NCBI GenBank assembly: GCA_963807065.1
Contig: CAWDZQ010000004.1
Location: 992,001 to 1,056,000, forward strand
Reading direction: 5' to 3'
Length of the DNA: 64,000 nt
From: CAWAND01 sp963807065
GTDB lineage: Bacteria; Chloroflexota; Anaerolineae; Anaerolineales; E44-bin32
The notes under the pieces are model-generated. The model saw nothing but the letters and a program-made list of their open reading frames with translations. It made no database searches and had not been told where the DNA came from. The stretch's first letter is position 1. Each line of letters begins with the position of its first letter. Positions 42,548 through 51,324 of the stretch are shown here, in pieces. The position numbers were made by a program, and so were the translations under genes.

Positions 42548-44245
42548 CTAGTTTTCGGGGGCGCCAGCTTGAATCCACTGTCTCACCAATTCGACCTCAT
42601 CCGGTGTAAGCTGCGCGTAGTGGGGCTTGTCGGCGGTCTGCTTGGCGATCAGCAGGCTGCCGTCCGGATCCCCAGGGACGATGACCAGCCCATTGGACCC
42701 ACCGGCAAGAGCGCTTTCATAGCTGGTCAGATTCAGGCCCTGAACTCCGTCTGTCCCATGGCAAGCGCCACAGCGGCCGGCCAACATGGGCCCAATGGCT
42801 CCGTCCCAGGTGGCAGGTGCGTCAGGCGCGAGAGTTGGAACGGCAGGGGCTGGTGTCGGCAACTGCGATTTTAAAATCTGCCGAAGCTCGGGGGCGTCGA
42901 ACCCGGCGTAGTCCCAACTCTGGCCATGGCAAGCGCTGTTGGAACAGAAAGACGTATTGCTGGTGCCGCCGGGGTCGTCGGTCGAGTGACAATTGGCGCA
43001 GGTGCCATCGAAAGCGTCCCGGTGAAGGGTGATCCAGTTGGTGTTCTGGTGGGTTTCCGGCTCCGGGCCGCGGTAGACCTCGATGTCGGCCGTCAAATCG
43101 CTCGGTCCGGCGACGACGGGGATCGAATGGCAGAGATTGCACTCAAGGCGGATGGCTTGACCCTGGTCGTCAAGGTGTTTGCCGTCGTGGCAGCGAAAGC
43201 AGCCGGCCGAATCTTCGTGCCCGATGTTGTTGGGATGGCTGGTCCAATCGGTCTTCTGATCGGGGAAGACGCTTTGCTCGTAGGTCTGCTGGAGCTGGTC
43301 GATCGCCTGTTGGATGAGTGGCTTGTTCTGGGCGTAGAAATCAGGATAGGCCACCTGGTAGTAGTGATCGAGCGATGCGATGCTGTCCATGGCCAGATTG
43401 ACGTGCTGGTAAGTCTGGTCGATCGCCTCAACCGCCCGCTGCCGAATCTCCGGGATGGCGGACGAGATGAGGCCGCGCGACAGAAGCTGGTCCACGCTCT
43501 CCTCGGGCGTATAGACCAGGTGGGTGATGCGGTTGTGGCAGGTGATGCAATCCATCTCCTTCATGGCCGATGTGTCGATGTCGGCAGGGGTGATGTCCAA
43601 GCCAATCTCTTTGTAGGTGGTTACCGTGCCGTCATCGCCCACGACTTTCACGTACGGGATGTCCTGCTCCTCCGAATCAGTGGGCAGGTAGTAGACCCGA
43701 TTCTCGATGTGCCAGTGGATGCCCTTGCCCAGGCCCTCCCGCTCCGTCCCGCCGCCAGTCTTCAGCGTCAGATAAATCGTGTAGGGCGTGTTGTTGACAT
43801 CCGTCGCGTAATGCTGGATCTGTCTAAAGGTGTCGTCTGAAAACTTCTCGGGCGAATGGCAGCGCTCGCACGTATCACGGGCGGGCCGCAGGTCGGCGGC
43901 GACGATCGGGTACTCGTAATTCTGGGAGATCGTGTCGATGACGTGTTTGACGTCTCCGGCCTTGCGGGTGAAACGGGTGGCGAAGAAGCCGCGGCCGATA
44001 TGGCATTCAACGCACTGGACGCGGGCGTGGGGGGACACCAGGTAGGCCGTGTATTCGGGCGGCATTGAATGGCAGGCAGTGCCGCAGAATTCGGACGAAT
44101 TGGTGTAGTCCCAACCGTAGATCGCACCGGTCAGCAACAGGACCGTAAGGACACCCAGAACAGCGTAAGGCAACACACGCAGCCAGGTGGGGGTACCTTC
44201 GGGCGGGAAGAAGAATCTTCCCAGTCTCTGGAGTATGCGTTTCAT
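42548..44245 (-). CDS. nine-heme NapC/NirT-like membrane cytochrome
   Basis: A 565-residue protein with one N-terminal membrane helix (LPYAVLGVLTVLLLTGAIYG) and a NapC/NrfH-like beginning, in which the first heme site is C-x3-CH (CGTACH) rather than CxxCH, followed by SPHARVQCVECHIG. Further motifs are CERCH, CITCH, CFRCH, CNLCH, CANCH, CSNSACH (C-x4-CH) and CGACH. The last lies in the shared C-terminal module LTSYESALAGGSNGLVIVP. Such proteins take electrons from menaquinol to periplasmic partners. It lies 16 nt after the b561-like gene. Total of nine sites is counted from sequence; attachment to the two atypical ones is inference. Confidence 0.9.
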   Translation of the reverse strand: MKRILQRLGRFFFPPEGTPTWLRVLPYAVLGVLTVLLLTGAIYGWDYTNSSEFCGTACHSMPPEYTAYLVSPHARVQCVECHIGRGFFATRFTRKAGDVKHVIDTISQNYEYPIVAADLRPARDTCERCHSPEKFSDDTFRQIQHYATDVNNTPYTIYLTLKTGGGTEREGLGKGIHWHIENRVYYLPTDSEEQDIPYVKVVGDDGTVTTYKEIGLDITPADIDTSAMKEMDCITCHNRITHLVYTPEESVDQLLSRGLISSAIPEIRQRAVEAIDQTYQHVNLAMDSIASLDHYYQVAYPDFYAQNKPLIQQAIDQLQQTYEQSVFPDQKTDWTSHPNNIGHEDSAGCFRCHDGKHLDDQGQAIRLECNLCHSIPVVAGPSDLTADIEVYRGPEPETHQNTNWITLHRDAFDGTCANCHSTDDPGGTSNTSFCSNSACHGQSWDYAGFDAPELRQILKSQLPTPAPAVPTLAPDAPATWDGAIGPMLAGRCGACHGTDGVQGLNLTSYESALAGGSNGLVIVPGDPDGSLLIAKQTADKPHYAQLTPDEVELVRQWIQAGAPEN

Positions 44246-44261
44246 TCCCGATCCACCTCAA

Positions 44262-45422
44262 TCACTTTTCCGGCGCGCCGTTATCAATCCACTCTCGAAT
44301 GTACTGAAGCTCGTCTCCGCTCAGTTGGCCGGGATGACCTCCCGCGGCCTGAAGGCGGATGAGTTCGCTGTTGTCCGGTTGGTTGGGGACAATCACCGGT
44401 CCGGAGGATCCTCCCCGCATTGCACCGGCGTAGGAGCCGAGACTAAGGCCACCCATGCTGGAAGCCGAGCCGTGGCAGGCGATACAGCCGGACTGGAAAA
44501 TCAAGCCGATGCCGTCGTCCCACGTGGTGGGCTTCTCCGACGAGGGTGTCTGTGTCGGCAGGGCCGTGGGGAAAGGCGTGGCCGTAAGCGGGGCGTAAAT
44601 CACCACGTCCTCCGCCGGTGGGATGGTGGTGATGGCCGTCTGTTCGAAGGTAGCGAAGAGATAGATGCCGATGATGAGGGCCACGGCTACGATGCTGTAG
44701 ACGGGGACAAACACGCGCATTCTGGAACGACGAACCGGGGCGTCAAGTGGCGCATCCACCCGGCCCGCCTGCAGGTCGGCCAGTTCGAGTCCGTGTTCAT
44801 CCAGCATTTCCTCTTCAGTAAGGTAGCCGGTGAACATGCTCTTGTTGAAGTTCCGAAGATGGACGTGATAGATATGCCAAACGATGATCGCCAGCACTGC
44901 CAACAAGGCTTCGTATCCATGGGCGGACTTGGCTGCCGGGATGAACTCTCCGGGCAAGAACTTGGCCGAGGCGATGGGATTCCACATGAGGAATCCGGTG
45001 ATGGCCATCACCGCAATGCCCCAGACGACGGCCCAATATTCCGCTTTTTCCTCGAAGCCGTAGCGGCCTTGGGCCGGATGGTCCCGGGTGAAGCCGAGGT
45101 TGAAGAGCAGGGTGCCCCAGGCGGCTCGCACGTCGCCCAGAGAGGGGACCATCGTCGGTCGAACCCGAAGGACGAAGACCCGGTAGCCTACGACCCCGAT
45201 GTGATAGACGACTTCCAGCATCAGCACGATGGCGGCAACGTGGTGGACGGTGCGTGTGTTGACGATGCCGCCCAGCACGCCGACGATCGATTGGGATACG
45301 CTGTTCAGCGGGTACTTCTGGACCAAGCCGGTGATCGCCAACGTCGTGAAGCTGAGGGTCAAGACCCAGTGCTCGATGCGGTAGGCAAGAGGAAATCGCA
45401 GGTAGCGTGGCTCACTCATCAT
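44262..45422 (-). CDS. cytochrome b561-like membrane protein with C-terminal monoheme c domain
   Basis: A 386-residue protein. Residues about 10-210 have four transmembrane helices as in formate dehydrogenase gamma / cytochrome b561: heme b ligand candidates lie in YRIEHWVLTLSF, VHHVAAIVLMLEVVYHIG and VWHIYHVHLRNF. A fifth helix (VYSIVAVALIIGIYLFATF) leads through a Thr/Pro linker to an external c-type domain with CIACH and the module GLSLGSYAGAMRGGSSG ending in WIDNGAPEK. It is well suited to pass quinol electrons from membrane hemes to the attached c-heme. It overlaps the nine-heme gene upstream by 11 nt. Confidence 0.9.
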   Translation of the reverse strand: MMSEPRYLRFPLAYRIEHWVLTLSFTTLAITGLVQKYPLNSVSQSIVGVLGGIVNTRTVHHVAAIVLMLEVVYHIGVVGYRVFVLRVRPTMVPSLGDVRAAWGTLLFNLGFTRDHPAQGRYGFEEKAEYWAVVWGIAVMAITGFLMWNPIASAKFLPGEFIPAAKSAHGYEALLAVLAIIVWHIYHVHLRNFNKSMFTGYLTEEEMLDEHGLELADLQAGRVDAPLDAPVRRSRMRVFVPVYSIVAVALIIGIYLFATFEQTAITTIPPAEDVVIYAPLTATPFPTALPTQTPSSEKPTTWDDGIGLIFQSGCIACHGSASSMGGLSLGSYAGAMRGGSSGPVIVPNQPDNSELIRLQAAGGHPGQLSGDELQYIREWIDNGAPEK

Positions 45423-46596
45423 TCTGACCTCGCCTGTGCCGCCGGATCCGTCGAAAGCCGTCTAACACCACGAACAAACCCATGCCCCCGATCAGCGTGG
45501 GGATCAGGGACTTGTAGAAGAGATTGACATAGTAGACCAGCGCTGCGTGCTGAGGCGTCGGTCGGTAGTGACTCAACCAGGAAGCCGGGAAATTGGTGGT
45601 GGCGTCCGGGTGGCATTTTTCGCATGTGGCGAGGAGATTGTGTTTGATCACCGGGCTATCCGGGTTGTTCACGTTTTGAATGTCATGCACACCATGGCAG
45701 TCGATACAAACTGGGGTGTTGGGTTCCTGCCCGGGCGTGACCGCCTGGAACAAAGTCACCGTTGTCCCGTGGAAGTCGGCCACATAGGTGCGGAACACGT
45801 CGGTGCTGATGCCGTACTTGGCCATCAGGGTGCTATCGGCGTGGCATTTGGCGCAAATGTCAGGCGAGAACAGTCGGAATGGGCTGTTGGAAGGTCCCTG
45901 GACTGAGTGGACTTCGTGGCAGTCGATGCAACTGGGGACATCCGGGTTGCCGTCGCCGATGAGGGCCGCCCCGTGTACGCTGTCCTTGTATTGATCGTAG
46001 ATCTGCGAGTGGCATTTTTGGCAGGTCTTGGGAATACGGCTGCGAGGCTCGTCCGGCGGCTGAACATCGTGCGCACCGTGACAATCGGTGCACACCGCAG
46101 CGTCCGTGTTCCCAGCGGCCAGGGCTTTCTGGTGAACGCTGTCGAGAACTTCCTGGAACATCGTGGGATGGCAGGCCTGGCAAGAGCGGTACAGCTCGAG
46201 GGTCAGGTCCCGGTGCGTGGGCGCCGTCAACGCCGGATGGGGATAGCCGGTGATGTCCGTGTGACATTGAACGCATGCATAGCCCATCTTGCCGTGGACC
46301 GAGTCGTTGTAAACCTGGGGATCAACCGTCAGGTAGAGCCCTTCGCCGGAGGCCAGAGTGGTCTGCATTCCGGGCGTGGCATGGCAGGCGAAGCAGGCAG
46401 CGTTGGATGGGGTCTGTTCCGCTGGCGCTGGCCGGGTTGACGCCGCGCTGGCGGGCACCATCTGCATGGCAACGACGCCAAGGAGGATGGTGAGGGTGGC
46501 GACCCCCGCGAGACCCCACGCCCATCGCCGAGAGGTGCGGGCCGTTGGGCGTGGAGCGCAGGTCTGTTGTTGTGGTGCGATGTTCTGGCTCGTCAT
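45412..46596 (-). CDS. nine-heme c-type cytochrome with membrane anchors
   Basis: A 394-residue protein. A hydrophobic N-terminal segment (LAGVATLTILLGVVAMQMV) serves as signal anchor. Nine CxxCH motifs follow: CFACH, CVQCH, CQACH, CTDCH, CQKCH, CIDCH, CAKCH, CIDCH, CEKCH, with several partner His in HGAHDV, HEVHSV and HGVHDI (cytochrome c3/c7-like spacing). The C-terminus has a second hydrophobic helix (LIPTLIGGMGLFVVLDGF). No CxxCK site is present, so it is not an NrfA reductase. It is first in the three-gene unit with b561-like and NapC-like genes. ATG 46596 is taken since the upstream codons are atypical. Confidence 0.9.
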   Translation of the reverse strand: MTSQNIAPQQQTCAPRPTARTSRRWAWGLAGVATLTILLGVVAMQMVPASAASTRPAPAEQTPSNAACFACHATPGMQTTLASGEGLYLTVDPQVYNDSVHGKMGYACVQCHTDITGYPHPALTAPTHRDLTLELYRSCQACHPTMFQEVLDSVHQKALAAGNTDAAVCTDCHGAHDVQPPDEPRSRIPKTCQKCHSQIYDQYKDSVHGAALIGDGNPDVPSCIDCHEVHSVQGPSNSPFRLFSPDICAKCHADSTLMAKYGISTDVFRTYVADFHGTTVTLFQAVTPGQEPNTPVCIDCHGVHDIQNVNNPDSPVIKHNLLATCEKCHPDATTNFPASWLSHYRPTPQHAALVYYVNLFYKSLIPTLIGGMGLFVVLDGFRRIRRHRRGQNDE

Positions 46597-46932
46597 TGGC
46601 AGGTCCTTGCAGAGCAGAGACGGCGCGCCGACCATCCAATAGGAGGGTTAAGCCAACTCTAGCTCGTAGGGATTCTCACGGCAACGCCCGGCCCGTGCAC
46701 GTGAGGCCTGTCCTCGGGGCAGGCGATAAATGTCACCTATCTGAGATTCGGGGAGGACCCTGTCGGCCTGGCCCCAGTGTCCGCCACAGCCGCGTTGTAG
46801 GAGGAAACGACCCCCTCCCCGGTGCGAGGGGGTCGAATGGAACACGCTCCGATGACATTCGTCCCCCCCTATAGGGTAGGGATGATGATAGAATGCCCCT
46901 AGTTTTTTCAAGCCCTGAAGGAGGGGCCGATA
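46597..46932. promoter_or_regulatory. divergent promoter region between the nine-heme gene and ccmE
   Basis: 336 bp without a gene. A hairpin CGACCCCCTC (46807-46816) with GAGGGGGTCG (46825-46834) may terminate or regulate. TAGAAT at 46889-46894 could be the -10 of ccmE, whose Shine-Dalgarno is gaagga(g) near 46917. The central position between cytochrome genes and their maturation operon makes this a likely control point. Confidence 0.45.
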
Positions 46933-47445
46933 ATGGATGGTTCTATACCTCAGCCCAAGCGGCGCTCATCTGGGAAGACCAAGTTTCTGATAGGCGGCCT
47001 GCTCATTGCGGCCGCGATCATTTATCTGATCACGTCGGCAACTCAGGCAGCCGCCCAGTATTACATGACGGTCGATGAGTTGGTAGCCAAGGGCCAAACG
47101 GTGAGCGATCGCGATGTGCGCGTCTCGGGTGCCGTGGACGGCAGCACGATCGAATACGACGCCAAGTCCCTGACTCTTCGATTTACCGTGGCTGATGTCA
47201 CGGGCGACATGAACGAGATTGACGCCCGAGGCGGCCTGGCCAAGGTGCTGCACGAAGCCGTGACCGATCCGAACGCCACCCGGCTTCAGGTGGTCTACGA
47301 GGGCCCCAAGCCGGATTTGCTGCGCGACGAAGCTCAGGCGATCATGACCGGTCGGATCGGCCCCGACGGTGTCTTTCACGCGGATGAACTCCTGTTGAAG
47401 TGCCCTTCTCGCTACTCGGATGAGGTCCCAGCTCAGAGCGGCTGA
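46933..47445 (+). CDS. ccmE: cytochrome c maturation heme chaperone CcmE (CX3Y type)
   Basis: CcmE holds heme covalently in the periplasm before transfer to apocytochrome. This 170-residue copy has one N-terminal helix (FLIGGLLIAAAIIYLITSA), the OB-fold strand pattern with RVSGAV and LRFTVADV, and VVYEGPKPDLLRDEAQAIM. The heme-binding motif near the C-terminus is CPSRY (C-x3-Y) in place of the usual H-x3-Y. CX3Y forms are known from archaea and some bacteria such as Desulfovibrio. It leads the ccm operon. Confidence 0.93.
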   Translation: MDGSIPQPKRRSSGKTKFLIGGLLIAAAIIYLITSATQAAAQYYMTVDELVAKGQTVSDRDVRVSGAVDGSTIEYDAKSLTLRFTVADVTGDMNEIDARGGLAKVLHEAVTDPNATRLQVVYEGPKPDLLRDEAQAIMTGRIGPDGVFHADELLLKCPSRYSDEVPAQSG

Positions 47446-47571
47446 GCCGCTTTGACATCCGCCTAAGGGCTGGCCCTTATTGGACGGTTGGAGGCATGCA
47501 CCTCAACGTCCGTTATGTGAGCCGGCCTTCGAACGGCCGTTGGTGCAGACTGCTCTTGGGAGGGTAGTGCG

Positions 47572-49629
47572 ATGTTAGCTGATTTGGGTTATTTCGCCGT
47601 GGCGATCACCTTCGCCGCGGCGCTTTATGGCGCTGGAGCGGCGGCCTACGGGGCCATCCGAAGGCGGCCGGCGTTCGTTGAGAGCGGCCGCCGGGCAATG
47701 CTGCTCACCTGGCCGTTGATTACCGTGGCCGCCCTGTCACTGATCGGCCTCTTGCTGACCCGCCAGTATCAGGTCGCTTACGTGGCCTCGGTGACCAGCG
47801 ACAGCATGCCGACCTACCTGAAGATCACCTCCTGGTGGGGCGGACAGCAGGGCTCTTTGCTCTTCTGGTCATGGCTGATGGCCGGTTTCACCACCGCCGC
47901 CAGCCTTCGCAAGTGGGATCGGGACCGAGAGTTCCTGCCCTGGGTGATCGTGATCACGATGATCACGTTGGCCTTCTTCCTGAGCCTGGTCCTGTTTTTC
48001 GAGAATCCCTTCGCTCGCTTGTGGCAAACGATTGACGGCCAGCAGGTGAGTGCCCTGTTCCAACCGGTCGGCGCTGTGGCGCTGCACCCGTCGGACGGCA
48101 ACGGGCTCAACCCGTTGCTGCGGCATCCGGGGATGATTATCCACCCCCCTATGCTGTATCTGGGCTTCGTGTCTTCGGTCATCCCGTACGCCTTCGCCAT
48201 GGCTGCCCTGATCACCGGCAGATCGGACGACCGCTGGATCCGCCTGACCCGGCGCTGGGCGCTGGTGGCCTGGCTGTTCCTGTCCTTAGGCCTGATCCTC
48301 GGCGGCCGCTGGGCCTACGACGTGCTCGGCTGGGGCGGGTACTGGGGTTGGGACCCGGTGGAGATCGCAGCCTTCATGCCCTGGCTAACCGGCACGGCGT
48401 TCCTGCATTCGGTCATGGTCCAGGAAAAACGCGGCATGCTCAAACATTGGAACATGACCCTGATCATCATGACTTACTCGTTGGTGATTTTTGGCACCTT
48501 CCTCACAAGATCGGGCGTCCTATCCTCTGTCCACGCTTTCGCACAATCCTCGATTGGCCCGATGTTCTTCGGCTTCATCAGCTTGATGTTGGTTGTGTCG
48601 GTGTCGCTGCTCATCCGCCGCTGGCGCCAGCTCGGGGGCGAAAACGAGCTGCAATCGTTTGCCTCGCGCGAGACGCTCTTCCTGGTAAACAACCTGCTGT
48701 TCATGGGCATCGCTGTCATCTGTCTATGGGGTGTGCTCTTCCCGATTATCTCCGAGCTTTTCACCGGCCAAAAAGTAACCGTCGCGACGCCGTTCTATAC
48801 CACGGCCACGGCGCCGCTGTGGGTCGGCCTGCTGTTGTTGATGGGCATCGCGCCGTTGTCGGCCTATGGCCATTCGACATGGAAGACGCTGGGCCGATCC
48901 ATCTGGAAGCCGCTGGCGGTGTCGCTTATCTTGCTGCCGATCCTTATTGTGAAATCCGTCACAAATCCAGCCGCCCTGCTTGGGTACTGGTTGGTGGCGT
49001 TCGTCGCCTGTGTCACGCTGTATGAATTCTGGCGCGGTGCCCAGGCACGACACCAACGCCACGGGGAGAATTTGTGGCGGGCACTCAACCGATTGGTAGG
49101 CCGAAATAGGCGCCGCTACGGCGGGTACATCATTCACCTGGGTGTGATTGTGATGGCGCTTGGGATCATCGGCAGTCAGATGTTCCAGCAGCAAACCCAA
49201 GCCACCCTGGCGGCGGGTGAGCAGCTGACTCTTGGCCCCTACACCATGACCTACGATTCCCTGGCTGAGTTCAACACCGATGACGGCCGCCAAGTCGATC
49301 GCGCCGTGGTGTCGGTGTTTCGAGATGGCCAGCCGGTCGGCGAGCTGCATCCGCGGCGAGATTACTACTTCGCCGCCCAACAGCCAATGACCATTCCCGG
49401 CGTGCGCTCATCGCTGCAGGACGATTTCTACGTGATCCTGGTGGGTTGGGAACCCATCGCCAGCCAGGGCGCCACCTTCAAGGTCTACCTCAACCCGCTG
49501 ATCAACTTCGTGTGGTTTGGCGGTTTCGTGTTCATCTTTGGCACGATCATCGCCGCCTGGCCGGATCCAGATCCGCAGGTGGTACGGCGCCCAGTCAAGT
49601 CCGGTCGCCGGGCCCTGGCCAGGACGTGA
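47572..49629 (+). CDS. ccmF: cytochrome c heme lyase CcmF
   Basis: CcmF joins heme from CcmE to CxxCH motifs of apocytochromes together with CcmH. The 685-residue membrane protein contains the tryptophan-rich WWD motif GWGGYWGWDPVE at about residue 254, the TTRSG-like FLTRSGVLSSVHAFA, RHPGMIIHPPMLYLG with conserved His, and about 14 helices; the C-terminal external part follows TLAAGEQLTLGPY. One copy of the 18-bp palindrome lies inside this gene (48947-48964). It is preceded by a clear Shine-Dalgarno (gggagg). Confidence 0.97.
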   Translation: MLADLGYFAVAITFAAALYGAGAAAYGAIRRRPAFVESGRRAMLLTWPLITVAALSLIGLLLTRQYQVAYVASVTSDSMPTYLKITSWWGGQQGSLLFWSWLMAGFTTAASLRKWDRDREFLPWVIVITMITLAFFLSLVLFFENPFARLWQTIDGQQVSALFQPVGAVALHPSDGNGLNPLLRHPGMIIHPPMLYLGFVSSVIPYAFAMAALITGRSDDRWIRLTRRWALVAWLFLSLGLILGGRWAYDVLGWGGYWGWDPVEIAAFMPWLTGTAFLHSVMVQEKRGMLKHWNMTLIIMTYSLVIFGTFLTRSGVLSSVHAFAQSSIGPMFFGFISLMLVVSVSLLIRRWRQLGGENELQSFASRETLFLVNNLLFMGIAVICLWGVLFPIISELFTGQKVTVATPFYTTATAPLWVGLLLLMGIAPLSAYGHSTWKTLGRSIWKPLAVSLILLPILIVKSVTNPAALLGYWLVAFVACVTLYEFWRGAQARHQRHGENLWRALNRLVGRNRRRYGGYIIHLGVIVMALGIIGSQMFQQQTQATLAAGEQLTLGPYTMTYDSLAEFNTDDGRQVDRAVVSVFRDGQPVGELHPRRDYYFAAQQPMTIPGVRSSLQDDFYVILVGWEPIASQGATFKVYLNPLINFVWFGGFVFIFGTIIAAWPDPDPQVVRRPVKSGRRALART
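48947..48964. promoter_or_regulatory. 18-bp palindrome TTGTGA-N6-TCACAA (copy 6, inside ccmF)
   Basis: TTGTGAAATCCGTCACAA lies within the coding sequence. Its codons (ending in VKSVTNP) may simply produce the match by chance; it is listed because the arms are perfect. Confidence 0.3.
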
Positions 49630-49631
49630 CG

Positions 49632-50129
49632 ATGACCGGACGCCGGTCGCTGGCTCTGGCCTGCTTTGGGGTGACTCTGGCCGTCGCGCTCACCCTGGGC
49701 GTCAGCCTCACGGCCGAGGCGCAGCCGCCGACACCTTCGGACAACCAGGTCAACCAGGTCGCCTCCGAGCTGTACTGCCCGGTGTGCGAAAACGTTCCCC
49801 TGGATGTCTGCCCCACCCAGGCTTGTGCGCAGTGGCGCGAGTTGATCCGCGAGAAGCTGGCAGCCGGCTGGTCCGACGCGCAGATCAAGCAGTACTTCGT
49901 GACCCAATACGGCGATCGCGTGCTGGCCACGCCGCCGGCCCACGGCCTCAACTGGCTAGTGTACGTGCTTCCGCCGGTGGCGATTCTGATCGGCGTGGGG
50001 ATCCTGGCTGGTGTGCTGAGAAGCTGGCGACGCGAGCCGGTTCCCATGTCGGATGCGCCAGCGGGTGCTGAAGACCCCTATGTCCGACAAATGGAAGAGG
50101 AACTTCAGCGCCGAGAGCGGGGGGATTAA
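49632..50129 (+). CDS. ccmH: thiol-oxidoreductase subunit CcmH
   Basis: A 165-residue exported protein with a signal peptide (LALACFGVTLAVALTLGVSL), a redox-active CPVC motif in ELYCPVCENVPLDVC, additional Cys in CPTQAC, and a C-terminal membrane helix. CcmH keeps apocytochrome thiols reduced for heme attachment. The CPVCENVPLDVCPTQAC pattern with extra cysteines is longer than the classical LRCxxC. The gene starts 2 nt after ccmF. Confidence 0.92.
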   Translation: MTGRRSLALACFGVTLAVALTLGVSLTAEAQPPTPSDNQVNQVASELYCPVCENVPLDVCPTQACAQWRELIREKLAAGWSDAQIKQYFVTQYGDRVLATPPAHGLNWLVYVLPPVAILIGVGILAGVLRSWRREPVPMSDAPAGAEDPYVRQMEEELQRRERGD

Positions 50130-50144
50130 CGCCCCCGGGGCGGA

Positions 50145-50753
50145 ATGATGAGCATGGTAGAAGAGACTGCGATTGAACCCACCCATGATGGTGAGTTGAA
50201 GCCGGACAGAATTGAAGCCGGCCGCCGCTTCACCTGGGGGACGGGCGCGGTTTGGCTCCTGGTGTTAGCTTTCCTGTTGCTCTTGTTCTTTGGCCTGCGC
50301 CGCACGCAAGAGGGTCCGATCCAGATGGGCTCGCCCGCGCCCCAGTTCAGCTTGACCACCTTCGATGGCCAGGTCTTTGACACGACTGAGATGCGGGGCC
50401 AGGTGATCCTGGTCAACTTCTGGGCATCGTGGTGTATCCCCTGTGAGCAGGAGGCCGCCGAGCTGCAACAGGCATACGCGAACTACAAAGACCGGGGCGT
50501 GGTGTTCGTCGGCGTGAACTACGTCGACACCGAACCGGAGGCCCGGGACTACATGGGCCGCTTCGAGATCGCGTATCCCAACGGCCCCGACCTGGGCACA
50601 CGCATCTCGCAGGCCTATCGAATCCGAGGCGTCCCTGAGACCTACATCATGAGCGCCAACGGGGACCTCGTCGAAGCCAAAATCGGGCCGTATGTTTCCC
50701 TGGATGAAATCCAGGCCAGCCTCGATCGGGCCCTGGCTGCGACGGCCGAATGA
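50145..50753 (+). CDS. ccmG: TlpA/CcmG-type membrane thioredoxin
   Basis: A 202-residue membrane-anchored thiol-disulfide protein. One helix (VWLLVLAFLLLLFFGL) is followed by a thioredoxin fold with PAPQFSLTTFDG, the active site NFWASWCIPCEQEA (WCxxC) and the cis-Pro segment IRGVPETYIM. It supplies reductant to CcmH or apocytochromes. ATG at 50145 or 50154 may be used. Position between ccmH and the CcmI-like gene supports the CcmG role. Confidence 0.92.
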   Translation: MMSMVEETAIEPTHDGELKPDRIEAGRRFTWGTGAVWLLVLAFLLLLFFGLRRTQEGPIQMGSPAPQFSLTTFDGQVFDTTEMRGQVILVNFWASWCIPCEQEAAELQQAYANYKDRGVVFVGVNYVDTEPEARDYMGRFEIAYPNGPDLGTRISQAYRIRGVPETYIMSANGDLVEAKIGPYVSLDEIQASLDRALAATAE

Positions 50754-50832
50754 ACCGGTTCGCTGTTCAACTGGGCCAACGATGGACAGCTCGAATTTTC
50801 GACCTTACTCCCTCTCACTCAGGCAATAACTC

Positions 50833-51324
50833 ATGACCCTTGGATCGGCTCTCCTGATCATCGCTCTCTTCTTGTTCGTGGTGGCCTTCGTCGTCCGTCC
50901 CTTTACCACCGGGGCTGGGTTGCACGTGACCGATGCCGAGCGCCGTCTCTCCGAACTCCTGGCGGCCCGGGATCACACCTTGTCCAGCCTGGCCGACTTG
51001 GAGATGGATCACGTGCTGGAGAAAATACCCGCGGAAGACTACGCCACTGAGCGCGCTGGCCTGCTCCAAGAAGGCGCCGAAATTCTGCGTCAGATCGACA
51101 CTCTGGCGGACCAGGGACTCGCCGAGGCGGCGGCCGTCGTTCGGGCTCAGCCCAAAGGCCAGGATGTGGAGGCGGAGCTGGAAGCGGCTGTGGCCCATCT
51201 GCGGTCCACGGGAGAGACGCCTGCCGGAGGCTTCTGCCCGCAGTGTGGGGAGCCGGTTGTCGCTGACGATCGCTTCTGTAGCCACTGTGGGTCTGCCCTG
51301 ACGGCAGAGGGGACCCAGGCATGA
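50833..51324 (+). CDS. CcmI-like membrane protein with zinc ribbon
   Basis: A 163-residue protein with an N-terminal membrane helix (SALLIIALFLFVVAFVVRPF), a helical region ending in a coil with LEMDHVLEKIPAEDYATERA (as in the N-terminal part of CcmI and related proteins) and a C-terminal zinc ribbon C-x2-C-x11-C-x2-C (CPQCG and CSHCG). CcmI assists apocytochrome delivery, but the zinc ribbon is unlike the usual TPR part. It overlaps the next gene by 4 nt (ATGA). Confidence 0.78.
   Translation: MTLGSALLIIALFLFVVAFVVRPFTTGAGLHVTDAERRLSELLAARDHTLSSLADLEMDHVLEKIPAEDYATERAGLLQEGAEILRQIDTLADQGLAEAAAVVRAQPKGQDVEAELEAAVAHLRSTGETPAGGFCPQCGEPVVADDRFCSHCGSALTAEGTQA

Noticed and set aside
45412..46596. 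Nine-heme protein as a nitrite reductase (NrfA) or hydroxylamine oxidoreductase
   Set aside because: There is no CxxCK site, no octaheme pattern of that family and no catalytic Tyr/Lys; it is an electron-transfer protein.
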